From positions 279,813 to 343,812 of the forward strand of contig KV423923.1 in NCBI GenBank assembly GCA_001632435.1: DNA of 64,000 bases. Reading direction: 5' to 3'. A program made the translations under genes and the position numbers. This stretch comes from Calocera cornea HHB12733 (Eukaryota; Basidiomycota; Dacrymycetes; Dacrymycetales; Dacrymycetaceae). Position 1 is the stretch's first letter; each line of letters starts with the position of its first letter. Below the pieces are notes generated by a model. It was not told where the DNA came from. It was given only the letters and a program-made list of their open reading frames with translations, and ran no database searches. Positions 22,254 to 31,436 of the stretch are shown here, piece after piece.

Positions 22254-24202
22254 ATGCTTGTGATCTTTTCCCGATGTCGAATTTCGCGACCAAGCCTGCC
22301 CCATCGGCGGGGACTCGCCTTATCAGCGAGACTGCTCGACGAAGCAGCACAGACACCGCCCGAGCCTACTCCGAATGCACAAGCGGACAAGGCACAAACG
22401 CAACGCGAAGCCTCGCAGGTGCTATCGATGGTGCAGCTTCTGACATCGGTTCGTGCGTACACCCTTCCATCTATGGATTTGGCCCGAGTATGACTGACTC
22501 CCGAGCGCAGGCAACCGCTCCGATCCGGCACACCGCACGTACGCAACATCTTTCACTACCTCATAGACTCAATCTGACATGCATGTAGAGTGTTGCCCAT
22601 GCGATCGCCTCGACCATGGCTGGAGACCTTACTGCCGAGACGACCTCCACGACCTGGGAGCGCCACCGAGGCTCCTAAGCCGAAAGTCGAGTTACCCCCA
22701 CGCAGGATGCATGACAGCTATGTCGAGCTGATGCTACCTATACTCAGTCAGCCCAGTATGCTAGAGCAATAGTACGTCTTATCTGCTCGTTTATGAGATT
22801 CAGAAGTGCTGATATGGTAATACAGCACGAATGTCGCCGGCGGCATCCGTAACGGCAAGCTGATGGAGCACCTCGACTCGCTCGCCGGGAGTGCAGCATA
22901 CAAGCACATCCTCGGTCCAACCGCCGACTCGCCTTCCTCCCTCTCTTCCATTGACTTCTATCTCGTCACCGCCGCCGTCGAGCGGATGGATCTGCTCCAC
23001 TATATCAAGCAGGGCGACATCCACGATCTGCGACTGAGCGGCAATGTCATTTATACAGGGAGGAGCAGTATGGAGGTGACCGTGCAGATGGTTGGGCTGC
23101 CGAGGACGAGTCATGAGATGGAGATGCCGATTATGCTTGGCGCGTACTACTACCGCATCGGACGAATTCGTTACTGATCATGCTCTCTATTAGGTCGTTT
23201 CACAATGGTCTGTAGAGACGCCGCGACGCATAAGGCACGGGAAGTCAACCCATTGATCCTGGGCACACCAGAGGAAGAAGCGCTCTATGCGCTTGGAAAA
23301 TGTATGCGTCTCCCTTCTCCGCTATGCGACAGTGTCTGACTCGAATCCCAGCTCACGCCGAATCCCGTAAGGTGACACAAGCCTCGTCGCTCTCCCGCGT
23401 CCCGCCCTCCCAGATGGAAGCCCAAGCGGTGCACGATATGTTCCTCTCCCGGCATCCCCAAGGAGGGGAGGAATTCCTTAGCTCAACATTCGTACCCGCT
23501 CGCGGTCAGCGCGCACACGTCCCGTCCGCTGGGAAAGACGAGTTTGGGAACGAGATTGAGTGGGTTTGGATGGAGGACACTGTGGTGGAGAGTTGCCAGG
23601 TCATGTTCCCTCAGGATCGCAAGTGAGTCCTGCCGATGGATAACATCTTCCACATTGCTGATCTTCTTCAAGTGTTCATGGCAAAGTCTTCGGCGGGTAC
23701 CTTATGCGGCTGGCGTACGAGCTCGCATTCGCCACCGCTTCCCAGCATATTCAGAAGCGCACCCTTCCCTTCCTTTCCTTAGACAACATCTCCTTCAAGC
23801 TGCCCGTACCGGTCGGGTGCATGCTCAAGCTGAAATCGGGAGTCGGATACTCGGACAGCAAAGTCGTCGTACGTACTGTCTGTCAATTCGACGAAACCAC
23901 ACACTGACGGCGATCAATAGCATATTGGAGTAAGAGCGAACGTGCTCGACGTTACGACCGGCGAGGAAATGACCACCAACGAGTTCTGGTTCACCTGGGA
24001 CGCAGAGGGCAGTGGTGCAAAGGGAGTCGTCCCTCGGACTTATGAGGGTAAGCAGGTCGTGTGACAGGCTAGCTACGCATCTGACCTTTCTCATTCAGAG
24101 GCGATGACCTGGTTGGAAAGCCGGCGGCGGCTTGCGATGGGCGCCGAAATCCGCTCGATACGACAAGGCTCGACCGAATTCCAGAAGATGCAGCATCACT
24201 AA
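22254..24202 (+). CDS. Acyl-CoA thioesterase, ACOT9-like, double HotDog
   Basis: Hydrolyses acyl-CoA to free acid and CoA, judged from two HotDog-type halves. The first half contains RMHDSYVELMLPIL, NVAGGIRNGKLMEHLDSLAG, IDFYLVTAAVERMDLL and YTGRSSMEVTVQM. The linker has FTMVCRDAATHKAREVNPL. The second half has NVHGKVFGGYLMRLAYELAF, FLSLDNISFKLPVPVG and ANVLDVTTGEEMTTNEFWFT, typical of the mitochondrial ACOT9 group. I prefer the ATG at 22254 because it gives an Arg-rich, acid-poor leader (SRCRISRPSLPHRRGLALSA) suited to mitochondrial import; another ATG at 22274 in a different frame is possible, and the junction between the first exon and the exon at about 22591 is not certain. Later introns sit near 22772-22826, 23195-23210, 23300-23352, 23622-23672 and 23871-23921. 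The stop is at 24200. Confidence 0.82.
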
Positions 24203-24439
24203 ACAGGCAATCATGGAAGGAGATGGAATACAAAGAATCTAATGTACGAGTTTTATCAGATCGCATCATCTCAAGGGCACTAACCCTAACCCACACAACA
24301 GGCGACGAATATTTGACTGAGATGTCCCATTGATTCACACTACCACATTCCTCAACGCATTGCTTGATCCCATCCCAGCCATGAACATGCTAGGATTGTG
24401 AACTCCTACCACGGCACGCTGTCCTGAAGCGGTGTCAAC

Positions 24440-25150
24440 TCAGTCCAAGGTCAACGCTCGTACCTCGCACTCACCTCTAGCGTGTCCTCCAACGTCTGAG
24501 GCTCTCTTGGAACAAGCGGTACCCAGCGCTTTGTTGAAGTGGGGCAAATGAGCACCGGAAAACATACCCCTCCGAAGTCTACCAGCAGCTCTCCGGTTGC
24601 CTGTGCATCCGATTAAGTTAGCGGGGTCCATGTTTGGGGTCTCATGTACAACACGCACTGATGCGTAAAGGCAATTCCAAAAGTCCCCGTACTGGTCCGT
24701 GTACAGACAATCGGTTGTTATAACACCGTTTAGGCTCATGCCACGCCCTCCATTCGTCAGGGGGGTTCCATCCCTGAGGGCGAGTGGGCAGGTGAAGGTC
24801 GGGCACGCTGGCTGCTGCTCAGTCACGAGCGGCGGGCAGCCAGCATCGCCGATGCCAGTCGAGAGCTGGTTGGATTCACTGGTCACGTATGTGGCAAAGC
24901 AGGTGAAGAGGCGACATACGGAGTAATTGCACGTGTTGGTGATATCCCCATTGTCGTCCGCGTACACGCATTGTATCTGGTCACTGGAGACAACGGTCAC
25001 GATTCGACTGTCCCCTTGTGCAGTCTCATCGGCACAGATGTAAAACGAGTAGACAGATTGAGACTGGCGGGCGCGGTGCGGGGTCGTGGGTGTCGCAAGT
25101 GCCACCACGGCAAGCAGGAGCGTAGGAAGGAGGATGAACAGATTGAGCAT
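24440..25150 (-). CDS. Small secreted Cys-rich protein, paralogue B
   Basis: Second member of the family at 3.9-4.7 kb. From the ATG at 25150 comes a signal peptide (MLNLFILLPTLLLAVVALA), then TPTTPHRARQS, almost identical to paralogue A. The mature protein repeats one unit twice: SFYIC...IQCVYADDNGDITNTCNYS and TFTCPLALRDG...DCLYTDQYGDFWNCLYAS. A 54-nt intron that keeps the frame fits after CNYS; a second fits after the second unit. Its reading downstream is ambiguous, but a final GECEVRALTLD aligns with GGECNIRAVT of paralogue A. The gene is tail-to-tail with the thioesterase. Function unknown; an extracellular, disulphide-bonded protein is likely. The in-frame ATG at 25228 would bury the signal peptide, so I reject it. 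Confidence 0.65.
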   Translation of the reverse strand: MLNLFILLPTLLLAVVALATPTTPHRARQSQSVYSFYICADETAQGDSRIVTVVSSDQIQCVYADDNGDITNTCNYSVCRLFTCFATYVTSESNQLSTGIGDAGCPPLVTEQQPACPTFTCPLALRDGTPLTNGGRGMSLNGVITTDCLYTDQYGDFWNCLYASVRVVHETPNMDPANLIGCTGNRRAAGRLRRGMFSGAHLPHFNKALGTACSKRASDVGGHARGECEVRALTLD

Positions 25151-25227
25151 ATTATCACCTCCAAGGGACCAAGACGCAGAGGGTATAGAATAGATGCACC
25201 TCTTCCGGCAGCCCAGGCAAGCCCGCA

Positions 25228-25236
25228 CTATATAGC
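25228..25236 (-). promoter_or_regulatory. TATA-like box of Cys-rich paralogue B
   Basis: CTATATAG palindromic element about 80 bp upstream of the chosen start at 25150, a usual spacing for a TATA element. Its position also argues against the upstream ATG at 25228, which would start inside it. Confidence 0.5.
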
Positions 25237-25343
25237 TTCCCTGTCCAACAGTCGTTTAGCCTTTGCGGTCCCGTTTCCATTTTGCCCGCATCCGTTCAGG
25301 CAAGCCCAAGTAAGTGTCCGTTCTGTATCCTTCTGCCGTTTAG

Positions 25344-25482
25344 TCTGCGGACACAATTCGACTTTGCCCACATCCCAATCGCGTGACGATCCGCAACTCC
25401 GCGGGAAGCGCCCTTCGCAGACGAAATTCGATTTTGCTCCGCATCCCAATCGGGTAACGATCCGCCATTCCAAAGGAAGGGC
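25344..25482. repeat. Imperfect tandem repeat, two copies of about 69 bp plus a degenerate third
   Basis: Copy 1 starts near 25344 and copy 2 near 25413. Both contain AATTCGA(C/T)TTTGC, CGCATCCCAATCG or CACATCCCAATCG, TGACGATCCGC or TAACGATCCGC, and a GGAAG(C/G)GCCCT end. A weaker copy may precede them near 25258-25322 (CATTTTGCCCGCATCC). Just after, GGCCCTGGAATG occurs twice in succession (about 25481-25507). It lies upstream of Cys-rich paralogue B and may be a local promoter duplication. Confidence 0.6.
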
Positions 25483-25901
25483 CCTGGAATGCAGGCCCTG
25501 GAATGGCGTTATGCAAGTTTGGTCCCGCGCACAGACACGCTCGTACGATGGTCTTCACACCACTACTGTTATGTAATACAGTATGCCCTCCTAACGCCCT
25601 TTACGCCTATACCTGAGTCCCCATGCACTTCAGAATGCAGATATGTTACTATGTTACTCGTTGACTGACAGATCTAACAGCGTGTGTCGAGGCAACATCT
25701 GTCAGTTGTGTCTGTGGGTCGGTCATTTTGCTTTGCACGGAACTGTGGCAGAAATACAAGTACAGACGGAATGACCCAAGTGATATCGTAATTGACGCAT
25801 CAGAAATTGCATTTCTTCCTGAAACCACATTGGAAACCGTATTAATGCTGTCAGAATGGATATGCCCACCATCTCACGCAGGGTATCATGAGGACTGCTG
25901 C

Positions 25902-27638
25902 CTAAGAGCCAGCCAAGACGTGTTCCCCCAGACCGTACGATAGCGCCTGCTTCAGCTGGGAGACGACATAAGGGGCACTGCAGTGATGTAAGGAACCGAC
26001 TTTCCCCGTAATGAGCAACTTACTGTACTGGTATCTGGGTACTGTGAAGCTCTGCCACATCGCGCCCTTGGAAGCCGGGATACGAGAAGGATGTATCGTT
26101 CCAGAATCCGCGATACATCATGCCCAGGCTGCGCGCCGTGATCTCGTAGTCACGGAACCACCCGCCGGGCATGAAGAACTCGAATATAGCGCTGTGAGGG
26201 GAGGGGCGCATCCAGACGAGCGAGGTTAATCCATTGCCGTGCACGCCCATGAGAACCTGAAGATAATAATTAGATAATGGATCGTGATGTAGCTGACGGA
26301 GAGGGCGTACCGTAGTGCGGGCTGCCAACTGTATCTGCTCCGCCTTGGACATGCCCTCTAGTTGAACCACGTTGAGCTCGAACCCCATCTCCGTGCTGGC
26401 TTCACGCAGCGCTCTGACCAGCGCTTTATGATCCTGCGCTCTCAACGTCCTCCTCTTCCCCCTCTGCCTCGAGACGTAGGTGACCACCTTCTTCCTCTGC
26501 GAACTCCCAGGTCGCGCAACCTCCCCACCGGCAAAGCCGACCACCCGCTCGCGCACCTCGCCCCACCAGTCTTCAACGAGCGTAGGCAGAGACATGGCCT
26601 CGCTGATCGGCTTCCAGGTCCGCCCATGTTCCGGCCCACGCATCGCGGCCGCCCTATCGAACAGCACGGCGCGCTCGAGCTTGTATGCGCGCTTGGTCGC
26701 GTTGAGATCGCGCCAGGTGTCGGAGAACAGCAGCTGGGAATGAGGGAAGGCAGCAAGAGAGACGTAGGCGTTCATTCCCGGGCTGTCGCGGAACGCGGCA
26801 GGAGTGCTGTGAGGGAAGAGTAGCCGCGCGAGGGTCGGGAGAGTGCCGTTCAGTGCCGATGTGGTCCGCTGAAGGGAGAGAAGGATTTCTATACGCAAGA
26901 TGAGAAAACGATGGCTCAGTTGGGTGTATATACCGACCGGCGGTGTAATGATAATAATGCGCGATGAACTCCGGATGTTCTGTGATGATCCACTGTGCAT
27001 ACATGAGCTTCTGACATGGAGGCGCATATACTCTCATGCACTCACGGAAGTTCCCTCCCACGACGCTGCCGGCCCTCCAAACAATGTCTCTGCATCGCGA
27101 AGACTCACCACCCGGATATCCTTCTCGCTTGGGTTGGTGTAATCGGTGTTCAATGCCGCACCGTTGGATGTGATGTGCTTAAGCTCCGGCAGTGAGATTG
27201 CGTTGTCCGTGACAATGTAGATGACTCCGCGGTAGACGTAAAGGTTCGAGAAAACGGTGTTCCCTACATTCGCACGTATCAATGACTATAGCTGAGTCAG
27301 CGATACTCGGACGCACCAGAAGCATGCATTAATATCTCCGTTGGTACGAGCGTGACCATCATCCCGCCAGTCTTGCTCTGCCCATCTTTGACGCTCAGCT
27401 GGGAGGACTGTTCCCAGGAGCCTGATGATGCTTGCGCATTCCACTGCAGCCAGGCCTCCGCTGCTTCTTCTTGCTGTTCAACACTGTCTATTTCGCTGCC
27501 AAGTGCCAGTCGCTGGCCAGGGTCGAGCAGGTGTACAACAGATGATGTCGAGGATGTGTTGTTCCAGATCGAGCGAGAGTGCCAGACGACCACTACGACC
27601 GTCGTAGCGAGGCAGAGCAAGAAGACGTTGCGTCGCAT
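25902..27638 (-). CDS. Glycosyltransferase family 61 (DUF563) type II membrane protein
   Basis: Transfers a sugar, in related enzymes usually xylose or GlcNAc, in the Golgi or ER lumen; the acceptor here is unknown. From the ATG at 27638 there is a signal anchor (NVFLLCLATTVVVVVW) and a Ser/Gln-rich stem. The catalytic part then follows: FSNLYVYRGVIYIVTDN, TYVSRQRGKRRTLRAQDH, FELNVVQLEGMSKAEQIQL, VLMGVHGNGLTSLVWM (the conserved GxHGAxxT-like segment of GT61) and FFMPGGWFRDYEITARSLG. I infer a last short intron (donor after IPV, acceptor near 25974) leading to APYVVSQLKQALSYG and a stop at 25902, because that exon reads as a plausible C-terminal helix. Other introns are near 27283-27330, 27028-27060 region and 26260-26310. 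Head-to-head with the small Cys/His gene. Confidence 0.82.
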
Positions 27639-28361
27639 CCTTCCACGTCGAAGAAAGAAGGACGATTAAGCAGCATGGATACCTGAGGGGATATAGAGGC
27701 CGGCATAGTGAAGTCGAATGTCTTAGTCGCTGTCGATCGGCTGGTTTGGGATGCGCTGCCTTCCGGTGAACGTCAGGGATCTCACTTGGCCGTCCTCCAC
27801 GCCGCGTCGCCCGCATGCCGCGCCTGACACGCCGTTCAGTTGTCCACTTACGACCATCCACCTCCGAAGCTGCTCAAGCTGCGCTTTTCTACATACGACC
27901 ATCTCATTATGCTCGAGCTAACTGCTGAGGTTGTAAAATGTCCCTATGTTTGACTCGCGAAGCGGAGTGTCTCGCGTGGGGTCTCACTGTCGGACGGATC
28001 GCCATTAGCACCATACCGATTGCCATTCCCCCATACTCAGACCGCTGCAACTCAATACTGCTGGAGCCTGTACTGGCGACGCTTATGGCCTGGATTTGGT
28101 GGTAGACTTCCCACCATGGTGGTGAATGAGCGCAGATTGGCGTATAGTCGCTGTGAATCTGTCGACTAAACACATTGCTTGGCCTTGAGCGCTGTTCCTC
28201 GCACATTTCCGGTCGGTCGGCTCGGCGGTAGAGGTGATTTCACCACCCAATTATGCCGGTCAAGACTAACGCCTAGGCCCCGTCTGGTGGTATAAGAATG
28301 ATGCCCCCTCTTCCGATTCAACGCATCACTTGCGTCCTCTCAGTCGACATTCACAAACGTC
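27639..28361. other. Divergent promoter region (GT61 / small Cys-His protein)
   Basis: About 720 bp between divergent starts. A TATA-like TATAAGAA at about 28291-28298 lies 70 bp upstream of the plus-strand gene, and a minus-strand CTATATCC near 27687-27694 lies about 50 bp upstream of the glycosyltransferase. No gene is supported inside. Confidence 0.45.
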
Positions 28362-29086
28362 ATGCCGCTGTGTCCCGTCCAGACCCTCAAGAATGGACAG
28401 CCGGGATACATGAACCCGTTGATCTGCATCGAGGTATGCATTGCCGACTAATGGCGGCTCTCCCCCTCTTTGTTGTCATATACTCACACACTGAATAGTG
28501 CGGTCACGAGCAACGAGGTGGAGTTGATCTCTGGATACGGTTTGTCAGTTCCTCTTCAATACCTGTAGCCGTCCCTCATCAGTGTCGTTTATCTTCCAGG
28601 GGTAGCATCGGCTCTTGCCATCACTACCGCGCTTGTCCCAACCCCCGACACAGGATCAATGCTTGGGTTGTACTTCTCGACAATGAAGGCAATGGAATGT
28701 GCGACCATCCAGTGTGTGCGTGGCTTCTCTTCCACTGTCTACGGCATCTTTATTGATCTCTTCCTCTAGGCAGCTACCTGTACGACAACCACCGGCCGTA
28801 CTATACTGACAAGTACGAATTCGTCTACCATCCTTCCGGAAAGCCGAGGATTATCGCCGTCAAATGCGCTTTCGCAAACCGCATCGAACGGATACATCAA
28901 AACCGCGCCGGATTCATGTTCCTCGTACAAGAAGTAGAAGGAAGTCGCGTATGGAAGGAAGAAGGACGGTGGATTTTTGCCGAGGCAGAGGGCAAGCCGC
29001 TTCAGCCAGAGGACTCGCGGCCCAACGACAAGCTCAAGTCAACAATGGACCTGATGATGCAGTACTTGGGGTCGTGGATGGCTTAG
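28362..29086 (+). CDS. Small Cys/His-rich protein of unknown function, copy 1
   Basis: I do not recognise the family. Splicing by comparison with the copy at 30.6-31.4 kb gives a short first exon (MPLCPVQTLKNGQPGYMNPL, then ICIE), then CGHEQRGGVDLWI, RGSIGSCHHYRACPNPRHR, INAWVVLLDNEGNGMCDHPV and CSYLYDNHRPYYTDK. After that come FVYHPSGKPRIIAVKCAFANR and a charged C-terminus ending LMMQYLGSWMA. Introns fit at about 28435-28498, 28540-28600 and 28710-28770. The N-terminal half holds CxxC-like and HxxxC spacings (ICIEC, SCHHYRAC, MCDHPVC), which suggests metal binding, an inference only. There is no signal peptide or membrane segment, so it is probably cytosolic or nuclear. The YHPSG-PRI-AV core is shared by both copies. 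Confidence 0.6.
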
Positions 29087-30608
29087 GTGGAGAGTGCGAG
29101 CAATGAGGAGAATCTCGAGCGTAGCTTCACCAACGGTAATCACCAAGACTATGATAGTCTACAACTATTGCACGATCCATTCGATGTTTAATCTGCACCT
29201 AATGAAACTTATTTCCAGCTCTCTTCGCAGTTCCTCATCATCTGCCATTCTCTTCGAGCATGATGATACTCACTCACTGCAGAATGTTCCCCACACTTCT
29301 CTTATCAGCACCATTTTCTGCGAGGCTCCTAGACCATCCATCTCCACACCGTGCACGGGTCCCATCCCCCCTTCCAGAGCGGTCTCTCCCTCGCACCGAT
29401 ATCTAATTCAACTACCCTCAACGCCGTCCTCCATGAGATCCACCTCCAAGCACAGGACGCTGGCAAGGGTAGTTTCTTCCCTCGTTTCGCGGGATATGGT
29501 CGTCGACGGCGCTGGAGGCAGTGGTCGCTCCGCTTTTGGCTTGGTGAAAAGGATGTGTCCTGTCTCCCAGTCAGTGAATGTGCCCTGCGGCAGTGAAGGA
29601 ACAACAAAGGCGCACCAGCGGCGTTCAGAGCTACCGCAATGTCACCACCATGGTAACCCCGTTGTGTCGAGGTTGACTATTCATCTGCCGCTGGCATGAG
29701 CTCATCGTGCTGCTTGAGCTTCAGTATACGTCCTATGTGCAGCGAAGACGGCTACGTAGTGCGTACCTCCTGCCGCTGGATCCCCAACCCATTTCCAAAC
29801 TGGCGTCCTGCTCACTTCTATGAAAGACCATCAGCGGTCAAGTCCTCCCAGAGTGTCTGTACTTGCTGCCAACGGGTCAGCCATAGCGAGTGTGCATCCC
29901 ACGATAGGCTGGCACTCTCTCACGCTGCTCCAACCGGGGTCAGGTGGGGATTACAGAGGAGAGGTGCGATAGTAGACAAGTCAAGGAAACAGTTATGACC
30001 ATATAGGCGGGGTGTAGAAGGTGCGCGGTCCGCTGCCACGACTTTCGCCTGTTCTGGCAATGCGTTGGAGGGGACCCGTGGCCGGGACTTAACCTGACCC
30101 ATGTGGCTTGAGCCACTCTCACTGACTTCGCTGGTAAAGACCCGAAAGAAACGTGCATCCATAATTAATTCCCCTCTGAGGCATTCCGTAGCATACATGC
30201 TCTAGAGACAGCTCTCTGTGAGCTCTCTGTTTCATCAAGCCCTCTTACATATGCTGTTGACGGTGGTGGCTTTGTAGGTTACGCCATTCCTCATGTGGTG
30301 GACCGCCATGGAAAAACAATAGTACCTAGAAAACTGAGGACATATCGAGGGGTTACTCTTTCTGTCTGGCCACGCTGTGCATCTCAGCCTGGTCCCCAGT
30401 CTGGAGAGACGCCTGCTGCAAAGTCAGCATTGGTCTCTGTGGCATGGATACAACTGGAGCCCCAGCCAAAGCCCGTCCCCTGATTCTCTCAAATTCCTGC
30501 TCGGCTGAGTGATGGAAAGTGACTGGGCCGCGTGGGCAGAAAATTCAAAAAACTGTACCACCACAACCTCCTTCACTCAGCTGTGCCAACAACCGTACCT
30601 TTTCCTCT
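29087..30608. other. Gap between the small Cys/His paralogues
   Basis: About 1.5 kb between two plus-strand paralogues. The only coding-like signal is the doubtful minus-strand set listed separately (29285-30162). The rest, including 30165-30608, shows nothing I can support beyond the presumed promoter of copy 2. Confidence 0.35.
29285..30162 (-). pseudogene. Possible minus-strand gene or decayed gene
   Basis: Several minus-strand segments read as protein-like but do not join cleanly. From an ATG at 30162: MDARFFRVFTSEVSESGSS, and later PSNALPEQAKVVAADRAPS. Then LTRWQQVQTLWEDLTADG near 29880-29830, and in another frame TPVWKWVGDPAAGGTHYVAV near 29800-29750. Next is FTDWETGHILFTKPKAERP to CLEVDLMEDGVEG (29590-29430), then ETALEGGMGPVHGVEMDGL (29400-29330). 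Two joins would need introns of impossible size, so decay by frameshift is one reading; chance open frames are another. No family recognised. Confidence 0.22.
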
Positions 30609-31386
30609 ATGCCTGCTGCCGCTACCAGAAGACTGGATGATGAGGGGGAAGGACATAAAGACGTGATGCTTTGTCTGATCGTACGTGTTACGCCGCTCAC
30701 TGAGGCGCTTCGTACGCCGCCTCCTGCCACATACTCACTCGTTGTCCAGTGCCGCGCGAAGCGCGACGCCGGCGTCATCCCGACAATGGCGTAAGCATTG
30801 CCTGTCTAGAAGCCTCTCTATTGCAACGCTTATCCGGGCTAGTGGCTCCGCTGGAGCTTGTGAGCATTTCTTGGAGTGTCCTGGTGCGGTGCATGGAGCT
30901 GCTGGCGTTGAGTGGGTCACCCTGATCAACGCGTCTGGTAACGGCGAATGCGACCATCCGAAGTGTACGTCTCTATTCTTTCGCTCATCGTAACCACTGG
31001 TCTGACCTTAAACCATAGGTCCATGGATCTTCAACAAGTATCGAGCCTTCTTCACTGACGATATCGGCGCCGTCTTCCACCCGTCCGGTGCTCCGCGCAT
31101 CGTCGCAGTTCTATCCACCGCGCAAAACAAAGTCTTCCGCTTCCAGCAAAACCGTAACTTGGGGTTGACCGGCGATCAACCTATGCCAAGCATCTACGGC
31201 AGCCGGGCATACTCGTTGAGGATGTCGGAGAGGAGGTTCGGCTTCTTTGAGGCGGAGGGACAGCCGGTGCAGCCGGAGGATATGCCACAGGGCCAGGCGA
31301 ATTTCCGCGATATATTCGGCTTTCACATCAACGGTAGATTGATATGGACCGACCGACCTGATGAGGACATGTTCATTCGAAAGTAG
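30609..31386 (+). CDS. Small Cys/His-rich protein of unknown function, copy 2
   Basis: Paralogue of the gene at 28.4-29.1 kb. The ATG at 30609 gives MPAAATRRLDDEGEGHKDVM, then LCLI, an intron, CRAKRDAGVIPTMA, an intron, GSAGACEHFLECPGAVHG, WVTLINASGNGECDHPK, an intron, CPWIFNKYRAFFTDD, VFHPSGAPRIVAVLSTAQ, and a C-terminus with FGFFEAEGQPVQPEDMPQG and a final DRPDEDMFIRK. The matching positions (GACEHFLEC versus GSCHHYRAC, NGECDHPKC versus NGMCDHPVC, FHPSGAPRI versus YHPSGKPRI) fix the exon joins at about 30678-30754, 30793-30839 and 30965-31019. The first exon is less well conserved, so the start is tentative. No known domain; I infer a structural metal-binding N-terminal half. Confidence 0.6.
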
Positions 31387-31436
31387 AACATGACTCTTCA
31401 TCCTGTATCTGTCAAAGAAGAACTGATAGAAAAATA

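Larger units (their letters stand above)
25151..25901. other. Intergenic region carrying the tandem repeat
   Basis: About 750 bp between the Cys-rich gene start and the 3' end of the glycosyltransferase. Apart from the TATA-like box and tandem repeat, nothing is supported. Confidence 0.4.

Noticed and set aside
25151..25228. Upstream in-frame ATG extending Cys-rich paralogue B by 26 residues
   Set aside because: It would place a polar Cys/Arg stretch before the signal peptide and lies within the TATA-like element.
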